DNA of 64,000 nucleotides from NCBI GenBank assembly GCA_003415625.1, contig PYIU01000010.1:2556809-2620808 (forward strand). Direction: 5' to 3'. Each line of letters opens with the position of its first letter. Position 1 is the first letter of the stretch. The position numbers and the translations under genes were made by a program. Source of the stretch: Aquanectria penicillioides (lineage: Eukaryota > Ascomycota > Sordariomycetes > Hypocreales > Nectriaceae). The notes beneath the pieces are model-generated. The model had not been told where the DNA came from. It saw only the letters and a program-made list of their open reading frames with translations, and ran no database searches. Positions 1 to 10,813 of the stretch are shown here, one piece after another.

Positions 1-509
1 CATGTTATGTCTTTAGCACAAGACAGGACTTTTGAAATGCTCCTCCGTAAATGTCTCTCGGATATCTTGTCAGCATTTTGGGACTTTTGGAGAGTATGCA
101 ACCACTAGATCCACATGGAATGTAAGCAAACACGCAGGGTGCGCCATTTGGCGAACTAGTAGTGCGACCTGAGGGGGAGCCAAACTCAGCCCTACATGGG
201 TCAGAATTCGTCCAGCATCTCTGTGCTTATGGCCAATCTTAACACGCAAATCAGTAACCCTGCCTGACCTGTGTACTCCATTTTCGGTTTTTCATCAGAT
301 CCTAATTGAGCGAGAGTGGATCGATATCCATGCCACGTGGACTAGGGACTTTAGATGTCAGCACAAAGGCGCCGCTGCTTGGATTCGATAAATAATGACA
401 CAGGTGGGGAATCTAGGAATAAAAATACAGAGTAAATCCCGTTCAGATTCGAAAAAAAAATTGTTTCCTTCGAAAATATCCTTCAAACTTTTCGTCATTC
501 CAGACCGCC
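1..509. other. Left flank, no gene seen
   Basis: No convincing coding sequence on either strand. A short ORF at 395-580 overlaps the next gene in another frame and has low-complexity Lys/Ser content, so I treat it as chance. The last 150 bases are probably promoter or leader of the gene starting at 510. Confidence 0.5.
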
Positions 510-1334
510 ATGTTCACAATCCGGAAAATATATGGATCAACCACGGAGGATGCTATGGATCCACCCCACCGACCTGTTGACTTCGCCGATAGTTCTGACG
601 TTGTCACGGTTTCGACAGTCACTCGCCAGGCTTGGCTGCTTAATTTTGACTTCGCTATCGACGAGGTAGACTTTGACGACGCAAAAGATGTTTGGGGGAG
701 AGTGGCACATACAATCCGAGATTCTTCAGATGAAGAACTAGCAAGGATGAAAAACCCAGATCGAGAAACGGTACATACCCCACTGCGAAATGCAATGTAC
801 TCGATGTGGAATCATGTATTTTGGGACGTTGCGAACTTTTTATGCGGAGTAAACTGCAACACAGGAACCCTTGATCTTCCCTGGCACGAAGTTTTGGAAA
901 TAAATTATCTGGAACACATGACAGATGGGGAAATGCCAAAAGTGTTGGAGATGCAGGTGGATTGCAACATTCTTCTGGGCGCAGTGTTTGTTGACCCAGG
1001 CGTCAAGATTCGGGTCTTGGTTGGAGAGGAATCGCAAGAAAGCTTCAAGGACGGAGAATTTGATGATGAACAGCGGCCAGACATCTTGATTGATGGCTCA
1101 GAGATTAAGACTTTTTACAACAAACCCGAGGTTCACTGGATACGGCGCAATCGAAATATCCAGATGTTCCTCGGGGGGGATTTTGAAAAGCCCAGGACCG
1201 GGCTAGCTGCGGTGCTCGTGTATGGTAAATACCTTATCCAGCCAGACGCCTTCCAGCCATGCATGTGTGTGAGCGACGGAGAGGAGGAAGTGGAAGATCG
1301 AGCAATAGAGGACAGCTGGGTGATGGAACTTTGA
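510..1334 (+). CDS. Hypothetical acidic fungal protein
   Basis: Uninterrupted 274-residue ORF. I do not recognise the family. It is rich in Asp and Glu (for example VDFDDAKDVW near residue 55 and an EEEVEDRAIED tail), has several Trp residues in a WNHVFWDVANFLCG stretch, and shows no signal peptide or membrane segment, so it is probably cytosolic or nuclear. An alternative start is the Met at residue 16 (MDPPHRP, base 555), which would remove an unremarkable N-terminus. Codon use and length support a real gene; function is unknown. It is followed in the same direction by another single-exon gene at 1963. Confidence 0.6.
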   Translation: MFTIRKIYGSTTEDAMDPPHRPVDFADSSDVVTVSTVTRQAWLLNFDFAIDEVDFDDAKDVWGRVAHTIRDSSDEELARMKNPDRETVHTPLRNAMYSMWNHVFWDVANFLCGVNCNTGTLDLPWHEVLEINYLEHMTDGEMPKVLEMQVDCNILLGAVFVDPGVKIRVLVGEESQESFKDGEFDDEQRPDILIDGSEIKTFYNKPEVHWIRRNRNIQMFLGGDFEKPRTGLAAVLVYGKYLIQPDAFQPCMCVSDGEEEVEDRAIEDSWVMEL

Positions 1335-1962
1335 GACAAATGATTGATCAGCGATATCCCCGACACGAACTAGACCGGAAGCGACTACAAAACTTCATTG
1401 TCAGGCAATTGCCAGAAAGGAGAAACTTGGAGATGGTTGTGGACGCGGCAAAATCGGGATGATGCATGCGACTGACGAAGACGAAGTGCATTCCTGTTTG
1501 CGGCTATTGAAAGATTGTATTTCAACATGGGGACGGATTTTATTTCAAAGCCCTTTGACATTGGAATTCGAGAGAATAGTGTAGTATTCACCAATTTACG
1601 GAAAATGTATCCGATTAGATAAATTGCATGAGACAATGATGGCCGAATAGAAAGGAGAATAAGAGTCCAGGTCAGATCCCACTTATCTAGCATTAATACG
1701 ACTCATGGTGAAGGTTGGTCAAACCATGATTTATTCCGGTTCACCGAAAATGGTTAGTCAACATGATTCTCATTCAATGCTTCCCCACGTATGTGGGTTG
1801 CTGCTTCAAACCAAAACCACTGCTGTGGAATGTGACGCTTAACCCTCTCCGACAGTCTTTTTAATACCTGTAAAGCAGGCATCCTTTCAAATATTTGTTT
1901 CTCCTTCACTATTGTTCATTGCTACCTCATAAAGAACAGTCGCATTTTAAATCCGACCGAAC
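1335..1962. other. Intergenic region
   Basis: About 630 bases between two same-strand genes. Overlapping small ORFs on both strands look accidental. It presumably holds the 3' UTR of the upstream gene and the promoter of the downstream one; no defined site was recognised. Confidence 0.4.
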
Positions 1963-2925
1963 ATGTCGACGACGAATCAGTATTCACTCCCTGACGTTGG
2001 TGCTCAATCGGTTTCTCCGGATTGGTTTGACGATCAACGAAATCGTTACCGTGGCAATAATGAATCTCTCAAAAACTACCTTACAAAAGAGATTGCGGCC
2101 CTGAAAAGCTACCATGATAGCAACACAAGTGTAATTGGGGCAGCTTACACCATCACTTTCCCAATCTCTAATTCGTGTCTACCTGCAATCGGGGCCGGTC
2201 CCAGTGAGATCGTTGCACTTACTCAGCTCTGGAGGCTACTCAAAGACGCTCTGATGGAGTGGCCTGCATCTCGAACTTCAGACCTCATCGCGCTACTTGT
2301 CACAATGCAGACATTCCCCGATGGCTGTCAAAGGAGCAACACGTTTGACAAGGACGAAGAACTTATCTCATGGAATGGGCTTCCATACTTCCACATGGTT
2401 TGGTCTGATAGCCATTGGATGCAGCCAGGCCAGATTATCAGAAGATGCCACAACACCGCCTCGAGAAATCGGGCACGCGATGTTTACATCAAGCAGCAGG
2501 ACATCGAATCACGCCTGGTTGCTGTGGGAATTTTCCCATGGCGGTTTGCATTCCAATACATTATCAAAGTGCTTGAGAAGGAACCAAATTCAAAAGATAA
2601 TATTATCGCATCAAATGACGCGATCGCTGAGGAGCAGCTTCAGTTCGACTTTCACATTCCCGGAGTCGCCCGTTGGATCAAGCACAACGGAAAGAGGCTC
2701 TTCATAGCAATTACGAACGACGAGCTTAAGACTTGGTACCCAAGGGATATTCCGGCCGAAGCCAAGGAATTTGACAGTCCCAATGAACGGTGGTTAAATT
2801 GGATGATCAAATTATCCGATGTGGCAAGATTCTTCCCAAATGAGTATGTCAGGAATGAGGCCAAGGGTGCTGTTGAGTGTATGAGAACCATTGCAAGCGC
2901 ACGTACACTGTCGGCGAAGATGTGA
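1963..2925 (+). CDS. DUF3632-like fungal protein
   Basis: Single-exon ORF of 320 residues. The middle part (YIKQQDIESRLVAVGIF, about residues 178-194) and the C-terminal RWLNWMIKLSDVARFF followed by a helix ending in a Met-rich segment resemble the all-helical fungal DUF3632 family, whose function is not known. That assignment is from memory of the family pattern and is tentative. No signal peptide, membrane helix or catalytic motif is visible. The start at MSTTNQY is the first Met of the frame and gives a normal family length. An alternative-frame ORF at 2297-2707 is a shadow. Confidence 0.6.
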   Translation: MSTTNQYSLPDVGAQSVSPDWFDDQRNRYRGNNESLKNYLTKEIAALKSYHDSNTSVIGAAYTITFPISNSCLPAIGAGPSEIVALTQLWRLLKDALMEWPASRTSDLIALLVTMQTFPDGCQRSNTFDKDEELISWNGLPYFHMVWSDSHWMQPGQIIRRCHNTASRNRARDVYIKQQDIESRLVAVGIFPWRFAFQYIIKVLEKEPNSKDNIIASNDAIAEEQLQFDFHIPGVARWIKHNGKRLFIAITNDELKTWYPRDIPAEAKEFDSPNERWLNWMIKLSDVARFFPNEYVRNEAKGAVECMRTIASARTLSAKM

Positions 2926-3470
2926 GGCTACAAATTCCTTTTGAGGATGGCGAATAGCTTGGAAGTTGCTCGAGAGGATCAAACATATGTGTAGACTAAG
3001 CTTACTGTAAACATTATACAATTACAATACCCCATTTTAATGGCTTTCGCATCAACCGTATCGGGCGATTTGCGATTCGCGTTATAGTAACAGAGCACGA
3101 CCACGACCGCACCTGCAGTCAAATTTTCATAGTGAAGTCGCCAAAAGCATTTTCAGTAGCTGTTCCTTGATGTTCTAGATGGCGCTGGACAAGGCCAGTC
3201 TAGGGTCGACTTCCATGTGTTATTTCGGGATGCACGAATTGGGCGAAGCCACCTCTACTAGTTGAGGTGGTTAAAGTGGGCTACAATTCTAGACTGGGCG
3301 AGACTAGTCGACAAAGGGTCATGGGGCCGATGGTGAAGATATCGCTTCCGTGCCAAACCGCCCTCATTTGCGCTCGCAAGCTCGGAGTGGACGTCAATCT
3401 TGGGTTCAGGCGGATGTATAGATATCAATGTGTTGTTCAACCAGGTCGAGGCTGGAAGGTACAGTATTAT
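2926..3470. other. Convergent intergenic region
   Basis: Lies between the ends of two convergent genes (the DUF3632-like gene on + and the P450 on -). Only short, unconvincing ORFs. It probably holds the two 3' UTRs; no terminator-type element can be called. Confidence 0.4.
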
Positions 3471-5217
3471 TTACAGTTCATATGTCCATTTAACGTCCTC
3501 CCAGCCCTTCCTCCTTTTGATTTGAATCCCCGGCCCTTTATCCTGGTCCGCCGGTTTGTTGACAGCATCAACTAGCGACCATGTTGCCCACCCTGGAAGC
3601 TTCCACTCCCCGTTGAGTGGCTCAATGTCGAAGCCGAGGATCATTGTGGACAGCACTGCGACCATCTCGGCGTAGGCAAATTTCCTCCCAGGACACAAAT
3701 GCTGGCCGCCACCAAATGGCTGAAATGCCGCTTTTCGAGCCTGCTGACTCTCGGGTCCTTCGGAAAGGTCGCTGTCTTTGCGATTGGTGGAGTCGAGGAA
3801 GCGCTCTGGGTTAAATTCATCGACATCTGAGCCCCAAATATCTGCAATTGTGTGGACGGCTCCGAGAGACATCTGAACAATGGCGTCCTTGCGAAGCAGA
3901 TACGTGTTCCCCTTGCCATCACTGACGGTCGTATCTTCTATCACGGTCCGCGAGCTCACTTGATGATTGGTGATTCGCAACGTCTCCTTGTAGCAGCTCG
4001 TCAGAAGCGGAGCACGCTCCTCCAACCCTCCCAATGGTATTGTGACCTGATCGCCGTCTCGGGATGCCAGGGTTTCCATCTCTTTTTGTAGCCTCGCGAC
4101 CAGCGCGGGCTTGGAAAAGACGAAGCAGAAAAACCAGAACAATGAAGGGACGGTATTGACCATGGCAGCGAATGGCAGCATGATTTCCATCTTTGCAATC
4201 TCGTCGTCCGGAAAGCCGCGTTCCCGAAATGTTCGGGCGCGGCTGCGCACAAATTCAGACGCCGAGGGATCCGAATCGTGGCCCTGAGAGTAATATTGGT
4301 CCAGGGCATTGAACATGTACTCTCTGGCGCGATGTCCCGCCGGAGCGAAAACCGAAGGCAGGACATTCGTAGCCAATGTTGGGAAACCAGCCTCGAAGGT
4401 CCTGTGATGTATGTTAGCAAAACCTGCATAACTGAGAAAACGCGAGCAGGACAAACGGTCAACCCTTACCATAGAGCTTCCTCGAGAGCTGGATCCTTGG
4501 CAAACGGATCAGCCTTTCCGTATACAGCTTTTGAGGTCGGCAATGTCAAAATGTGGCGAAGCCAGAGCCACACGTTCGGGACGACCTCGGTCTTGATAGC
4601 GCTCAGGTCTAGTGCTAGCTGTTCGATGGCTATCTTGTTGATGCTCTGGAGATGCGTTCCAACTAGAGCGGCTGGGATGACATGGAGCATCATGTGTTCA
4701 GCAAGGGATCCATTGTCCTGGCGGATGAGGACATCAGTGTCGTCTCGGAGTTGGGAAAGGCCTTTTGCGAAGGCGATGACGTGGGGAGTAGTGGAAAGGC
4801 TCTTGTTTCGAAGGCCAGAGGCAACCAAGGCAGGGTCCCAGATGGCATACATCTTGCCCATGAGCATCTGGAGGCTGACAATTGGCTTGCGAGTCTTGCG
4901 CCTGGTGCACATGAGCAATTGCAATCGTTCGTCCTGTTTTTGAGGGATGCTCACTTGAGGACAACATGGTATCGGGCTTGGTGCTGCAGCAGTCCAATAA
5001 TGTGCCCGATGAGAGGGATTGAAGGCTTGAGCAGCGGCGGCTCGCGGGGGTCCAGGTTTGGAGTTGACAGAGTGTTGAGGAGGACAAGGAGGGCAATACT
5101 GCCTGCGATGGCAACGTAGGTATTCATCGATACGTCACCGATCAAAGCGGAGATGAGGCCAGGTGCTGAGCCGTTGTTGGCCGTCATGGTTGCGGTGGTG
5201 GGGAGTGTTGAGTCCAT
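3471..5217 (-). CDS. Cytochrome P450 monooxygenase (three exons)
   Basis: A haem-thiolate monooxygenase anchored in the endoplasmic reticulum. Manual splicing gives exons 5217-4955, 4901-4470 and 4401-3471, introns of 53 nt (GTGAGC...CAG) and 68 nt (GTAAGG...CAG, branch GCTAAC), and 541 residues, a normal P450 length. Phases match: the first junction completes a Lys codon and the second a Trp codon. A hydrophobic anchor lies near residues 32-50, followed by a Pro-rich hinge. The helix-K ExxR is KETLR (E371, R374), NPERF is at about 429-433, and the haem loop FGGGQHLCPGR puts the ligand at Cys468. The sequence style (GHIIGLLQHQARYH, LMGKMYAIWDPALV) resembles fungal P450s related to CYP7/CYP8-type sterol or prostacyclin-like enzymes. 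The substrate is unknown. No neighbouring biosynthetic backbone gene is seen. It appears intact. Confidence 0.93.
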
Positions 5218-6341
5218 TGCAAGCAGAAGCTAATGGGCCAGAGCCGAACTGAGCAGTTTGTTATTCGTTGCTCTACAAATAGTACCGCCCTTTTGTCGTG
5301 TTTTCGTCGCGTTTGTTGGGCAAGCCGTAGACTCGAATCTCACAGCCTCGAGCCGCCTCACCTCGACCAGCTGCGACGTAACAAGCAAGTTGAGACCCGA
5401 CACACTGTACTTGGGGTCGCGTTTGAGAGCAGGGATCCGAGATGTTAAATACTCCTCCGGATTGGAGCTTGTCGGTTGGTCTTGCTGCCTAGATCATGGC
5501 TGGCAAACTAGCCGCCGTTGCAACCGGCTTAGCTCCCCGGCTCGCTCCTCGGGCTGTGAAGGATGCACGTGATGAGATTTTAGTAGCAGCTTCTAGGATT
5601 CTGATTTGACACGCCAGCAGATAGTGGATGGATGGAGACGCATGTCAGACCTTGAGCCAAGAATCCAATTTGCCGAGCCTCAAGCTGCCAGCGCTAGTGA
5701 GCGTCAGGTCTTGGAGTTCACAGCCCTGAATTTATCTCGAACACGTCAACTCGAAGGATGTTACGAGATGGCAAATCGGCCCGAGCAGAATATCCTCCGG
5801 GATGCTCTCAACCGAGGCTTCGGGCTGAGCTACGTGGTGTGATCCTGACAGCCACAATGTGTGAAAAACGTCCCTTGCCAAGAGGGTCAGCTTATGTATG
5901 ATTGAGGGTCGCCTTGCGGGCACTCTGGAAGCATCCAGCGAAGACTGGGACGAATACCGAGCAGGGGCACGATCGCGGGGATGCAGGGCTGTCAGCACAT
6001 CCTATAGCCGGGCACATGGTTGGCAAGGTCGATGCCAATTGTCTTTGTGCTCACAGCCATATGTGACAATTCGTCTTTCATACCATACTCCGAGTATTCC
6101 TATAGCTGTCGGAGAATATGCTGCTTCAGACGAACAGAGCTGGGGAACTGCCGCCGCTTCTAGGTACATGTATTCCTGTAGACTACTCCAAGCGTCAGTC
6201 CATGGCCAGTATTTTACTGTATAAGCGGCAGTTTATGTGCCCAATACGAAGTTGCGATAAGGTTTTGTGGAATTGGCCTCTATCGCCAAACTCCCAGGCA
6301 GTTGAGTAATATTTCCAATCTTAGATGGTACTAGTTATGAC
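5218..6341. other. Intergenic region upstream of the P450
   Basis: About 1.1 kb containing the P450 promoter on the minus strand. ORFs at 5606-5842 (+) and 5732-5998 (-) overlap each other and match nothing I know. Nothing else supported. Confidence 0.4.
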
Positions 6342-8002
6342 TTACTTTCCGTCGAATCTAAACGCAACTAGATTAAAAGATCTAGGGGGAGAATAGTTCC
6401 CTCGCCCATCGACCGCCCAGATATAGACCTCACCACGGATTTCTTCTTTGAGCGATCCATAGACACCCCCTGTAATTGATGTCAACCACTTTTCGTCGTG
6501 TGAGAAGGTGAGTGAATAAACCTCATCATCAAGCAAGCTAAGCTGCTGGATCTTTACAACCTTGTACCAATTGCATCTGTGCCATTCTCAGTGGTGATGT
6601 TTGTATCAATTTCGCACTCGTCATGGAATGTTCATTCACTTCGACTGTTCCTAGAAGGTATCCAAGAGTACTTCCTTTAGTCCTTGGACTTTTATATTTG
6701 GACTGATAGATTGCACGGTTTCTTAATTATGTTGATGTGGGTTTCTTTCTGTCGAGGCTATAAAGCTATTGTCAGATCGAACATCAAACAGAGATCCAGG
6801 AGTACTTTAGGCTTTAGAAATTCTTCAGAATTGCTTTCTATAATCCTAGCTGATTTATTTCCAGTCGTATCCAGGTTATACTTTGGAATCGGAGCTTAAG
6901 GAATACTCAATGGTGTTGATATCCATGTGCTTGTTAGGGCTTCGGTCGCAGTCAGTTGGTCCTTAGGATCCACACTCATCGCAGAGGCAATCCATGCTGC
7001 TCATTCTTTGCTTAAAGAATTATCTATTGGAAAGAGACCACCAGGAACATAACCTTGCACATCTAGGCCTAGTGGAATTCCAAAGGGTAGCCGCCCAGTG
7101 ACGATGCGGAAAGCTATCTCGCCAACGGCCCAGATATCGACTGCAACGGAGTAGGTCCCGTCCGACTCAGGAAATAGGAATGGATGAAGCTCGGGGGCAA
7201 AATAAGGTGTTCGGACTTGTGTACATGAAGCTGCTGCCTTGTTTTGCTTGCTACAGCCAAAATCTGCAATCTTAACCCACTAGTTGGGTTTCATCTGCTT
7301 CATGAGGATATTCTATGTGTAAAATATTTTATTAGAATAGGTCTAACTGCAAAATCCGACAAACCTTGAACAAGAACTTCTTATTCCTTTACTTACCTGA
7401 GGTTTGATATCTCAATGTGCAAAGTTATTTCGATGCATGAAAGCAAGCCCCGTCAGAGTTTGTTGGCTAATGACCCTGGCCTCGGCCTCCGAAAGAGGTT
7501 GTTGTATGTACAATTCCGAGTTTCCCAGTGGTAGATATTCCGTAACTATGGATATTAAACCTCGATGGTAATACCAACCAAAAGAAACGAAGAAATCTTG
7601 ATACTGCTTTTACCGTTAGATTAGGTATCTTGCAGATGGAGATGGAGGTCATTATGCCTTTTGCTGCGAGAATGTAATGACTGCTAGCAACTCACGAGGT
7701 ACGGTTCTCGTTCCTTCAATAGACTGAACAAAGGTGGTTGGTATCTCCTTTGCAGGTCGAACCTTGCCAGCATGAGGTCCTCCAATGCACCGTTGGAGCC
7801 AAACGGCGCCATAGGTGCCTTCTCCAAGCCTCTCCCTGAGCTCCCATTTCTCCTCTATCTGGTTCTGCCCTGTTTCCTTTTCCGGTTCCAAGATATAACT
7901 GGCTTGGATGGTGCAGTTCTCGCTGATGAGGGAGCATTCGAGTTCCCAGTCACGAACGAGATCATGGATCGCATGTGCCAGGTCAGATATGTCGTTCTCC
8001 AT
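6342..8002 (-). pseudogene. Protein kinase-WD40 fusion pseudogene
   Basis: Remains of a Ser/Thr kinase gene. The N-terminal part (8002-7652) contains the Gly-rich loop LGEGTYGAVW. After a probable intron comes FVSFGWYYHRG...VTEYLPLG and the catalytic region, where the codon after the HRD-type His is TGA (minus strand, 7414-7412), giving FAH-stop-DIKPQ. A well-formed intron (CAG|GTAAGT...ATAG|AATATC) separates this from ILMKQMKPN-stop-WVKIADFG (intact DFG) and TPYFAPELH (APE), VDIWAVGEIAFR and a third stop near 7015. A downstream piece (about 6575-6342; LLDDEVYSLTFSHDEKWL...GEVYIWAVDG) reads as a WD40 blade, so the parent was probably a kinase fused to a beta-propeller, a layout known in fungi. 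At least three in-frame stops make it non-functional. Splice sites are still readable, so decay is recent or mild. Confidence 0.8.
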
Positions 8003-8636
8003 GGTTTCTAGGTGCTTGAATTTCGAGTCAATACGTGAGGAGACAATCTTAAAGGTCTTAAATTATAAAACACTCAGATTATAGGAGTCATGTAGCTTGG
8101 TAAAGTGCAAACCCCGTAAAAATATCTTTCAGCTTATGCTCTACCAGACAATATCAAGTTCATAATTCGTAACCTTATCTAGAATTTCGAAACCCTGAGA
8201 TTCTAATTATATCTAGATGCTATAATTCAAAATGTAGGAAATATATCCGACAGTTGCAATGCTCCTTTTAAAACTGTTAAAGATAGCGCTAAAGGCTGCA
8301 GGTCATTTGTGGATTTGCTGTGAACAAACGAAATAGTCCATACTAGCAGCTTGCAGGCGCAGAGAAGGGCCTCGCATTCATCAATCTTTATAGAGAAGCC
8401 TCGCACTTATTGTCACTTAAGGATAGCACTTACTGCTAAGTTTATTAGGTAAAATATTGTACATAGATAAAACCTAAGCTTCTAGTGCGAGCGCCCAAGC
8501 CCGAATGTTAGATGAAAACTGAAATTGCTTATATTGAGATAATCAAGATAATGGATCATATATTTCATGCTGTCTCTTCCGCCTATTTTCCCTTAATTGG
8601 CTACTGGCTTTAAGAACCCTCAGTTCCCCTGACTAA
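8003..8636. other. Intergenic, AT-leaning
   Basis: About 630 bases with no supported gene; moderately AT-rich with many stop codons in all frames. It separates the kinase pseudogene from the nuclease 3' end. Confidence 0.4.
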
Positions 8637-8851
8637 ATGTGCCTCCCAGAGCCATTTTCGCCAGCTTGGCTTTACTTAATGGTCGTGGGAGTGGTAGCAG
8701 ATCGAGAACGAACTTGGGGTCCACGACATAGTGCACTAGGATTTCTTCCCAATCCCTGGGTATCTAATGACGATGGCTACCACATGTGCCTCCCAGAGCC
8801 ATTCTCGCCAACTTGGCCTTGCTCAATGGTCGCGGGGGCGGTAGCAGATCG
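8637..8851. repeat. Partial tandem duplication of the nuclease 3' end
   Basis: A segment of about 68 bp at 8784-8851, encoding the C-terminal tail of the S1/P1 nuclease, is repeated at 8637-8704, a spacing of 147 bp. Over 64 aligned bases I count 8 differences, all transitions. The downstream copy stays open in the nuclease direction and would encode DLLPLPRPLSKAKLAKMALGG, nearly the same peptide as the gene's own tail. The copies carry no TSD or transposon ends that I can see. It may be a remnant of a second nuclease copy or a local slippage duplication. Confidence 0.8.
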
Positions 8852-9759
8852 CGACCCGAGAGGTCATAGTCCACCTGGCGTCTCTTGACCTTTGCTGCGA
8901 TTTTCTGCGAGTACACCAAGTTCAGCCAGTTTCCCAGACGATATCCGGCTTTGGCAATCTGTAACTCAACAGTGGGGATGACGCTGTTGTAATACGTAGG
9001 GTAGAGATCGCCTTGCTGCAGCGCTGCAACCCCATTGGGCATCACAACAGTGCAAACCAGGGCGTTAGCGTCTGACGCCCAGCGAGTGGCAGTAGTAATG
9101 GCACTACTTATATCATCTCCACTGATCCATGAAGCCTTAAGATCGGAGTAATTGCCAGAATTGATTTCTGCAGTAAGGGTTGTGGCCCATGACAAGGCGT
9201 CGGACAGGGCGTGGCCGCCGATAAGCTTCTGAGGAATGTATGTGTCCCAATCCGAGTGCAGGTTGTCATCATCATAGCCGTCAAATGTGACAGTGATGCC
9301 GTTGCCGCCTGTTTCAAGAGCTTCGTCGTGCAGCGGTTGCGTAATGTCACCTATGAGGTGCACTAGGAATTTGAGGGCCTCTTGAACGTTTGCGTTGCTC
9401 AGGCGGCCGTCTCCAACACGCTGAGTATAATTGGCAATGGCAGATACTGAACAGCCAGAGCTTCCGCAATCACGGTCATAGTCAACGTTGCACGACGTTG
9501 GAGGGCTATCTTCAGCGTCAATATAGTGAAAGGACGCGGAAAACTTTCCGGCGGTGGTAGATCGGTACGTATCAGCCCACGAAGCAACGTTGGTCAGATA
9601 CGATGTTGATGTGTCACCGAGAACCCCCTGCGCCCACGTCTTCACGTCAGATGTGACAAAGTTCTGCGCAATGTAGGCAATTGTGGCATGGCCCAGGGTA
9701 CCCCAGGCCTGGGCGCCATGGAGTGTAGCCAGGCAAATGACCAAAGTTTTCAAAGCCAT
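8764..9759 (-). CDS. Secreted S1/P1-type nuclease
   Basis: A zinc-dependent single-strand nuclease and 3'-nucleotidase of the S1/P1 family, secreted. I start it at MALKTLVIC (9759); upstream in-frame Met codons to 9912 would bury the signal peptide. This gives 331 residues. The signal peptide of about 18 residues ends at AQA, so the mature protein begins with the Trp (W19) whose amino group and side chain bind zinc in this family. All expected ligands are visible: W19, H24 (WGTLGH), the Asp of SWAD, the His of SFHYID, the HLIGDITQPLH set and the LHSDWD pair. Two or more N-glycosylation sequons occur. A basic C-terminal extension (AAKVKRRQ) is partly duplicated downstream. It appears intact and is likely involved in extracellular nucleic acid scavenging. 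Confidence 0.95.
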   Translation of the reverse strand: MALKTLVICLATLHGAQAWGTLGHATIAYIAQNFVTSDVKTWAQGVLGDTSTSYLTNVASWADTYRSTTAGKFSASFHYIDAEDSPPTSCNVDYDRDCGSSGCSVSAIANYTQRVGDGRLSNANVQEALKFLVHLIGDITQPLHDEALETGGNGITVTFDGYDDDNLHSDWDTYIPQKLIGGHALSDALSWATTLTAEINSGNYSDLKASWISGDDISSAITTATRWASDANALVCTVVMPNGVAALQQGDLYPTYYNSVIPTVELQIAKAGYRLGNWLNLVYSQKIAAKVKRRQVDYDLSGRDLLPPPRPLSKAKLARMALGGTCGSHRH

Positions 9760-10813
9760 AATGTATGCTGCCGTACTATACGGGACCGCGGGGATGTCGT
9801 AGTTGGCTTGGCCGTTCGAGAACCTCCCTGAATCAATGTGGTGTTGGGTGGATTGGATTACTTGGCTCTTGGCGCCAGAGGTTGGCTTAAATACTTGGAG
9901 ATTTCCTTGCAAGCTGAAAACATGACAGCTGATTCTGCACTATCCATGGGCATTATGAGCTACATTATTGTAACGACAGATACAAACCTCCTTCTATGTA
10001 CGGTCACTCGCCGATGCGTCGATCCTATTGTCTGCCAACACAGTCTGGCGTGTTGGAATTGATTGGCCATCAAACTACCTTATCAGCCCCTCTGCCGGCA
10101 ATAAAATGCCGAGCGCACTCGCGGGATCATAGAAATCCACGGCTCAGCTCACGGGCCAGCGCACCTTAAAAAAAGCATCTCCATATTTGATTTAGACTAG
10201 GGCAGCATGGGATCTGCAGGAACAAAAGGTCTTTCGTCGGTGACCAACTAGGAAGCTGGGACCGTTGGCTTGAAACATGCAACCGAGGCTAGGGAATTAT
10301 GCCATTCATTCTTGACTAATGCTTGTTTTACTTATCCTATCACTTGAAATAATTTTGTATATCCGCCTACCTGTTAATAATTAGTTGGCAGGCAATAGGA
10401 CTCGAACGCCGTTCCTGAGTCTCGGAGGTTAAGAGTATGTGCACTGTCACCTGATTATCTAATGCTCAGAATACTAGGAATAAGCCATTATGTCTTGTAT
10501 TATTCAAAGTTTTAGGTGTATTTTAACCGCCCCGACAATGAGATTCTCTTGGTGGAAAAAGTAACATTCAAACTAGGCTAGAAAGTAGATCCTAATTTCA
10601 GACGATTTTTCAAACGCCGATTTGACCTTCCTTTTCAGCCACGAGTCTTTTTTTATAGTCATATACCATACGCATTAATCTCAATCCTTCCTAGTGTATG
10701 GTTCAAAGTGCATTAATGCATTTTAAATCAAACTTAATATCAATTACGCTCCTAACTAGCGCTATGCATACAGTAAACTTTCTATTATGAAAGCATTTAT
10801 CACAAAATTGCAT
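9760..10813. other. Intergenic region with decayed tRNA-like stretch
   Basis: About 1.05 kb, presumably containing the nuclease promoter near 9760-9900. Bases 10386-10467, read on the minus strand, contain a B-box-like GTTCGAGTCC and an anticodon-loop-like CTCTTAA reminiscent of tRNA-Lys(CUU), but the stems do not pair, so it is at most a relic. Otherwise nothing recognised. Confidence 0.35.

Noticed and set aside
4278..4943. 221-codon + strand ORF
   Set aside because: It is antisense to the conserved second and third exons of the P450, so it is a shadow.
10386..10467. tRNA-Lys-like sequence on the minus strand (B-box and CTCTTAA loop)
   Set aside because: T, anticodon and acceptor stems do not pair and the spacing is too long by several bases; at best a decayed relic, not a tRNA gene.
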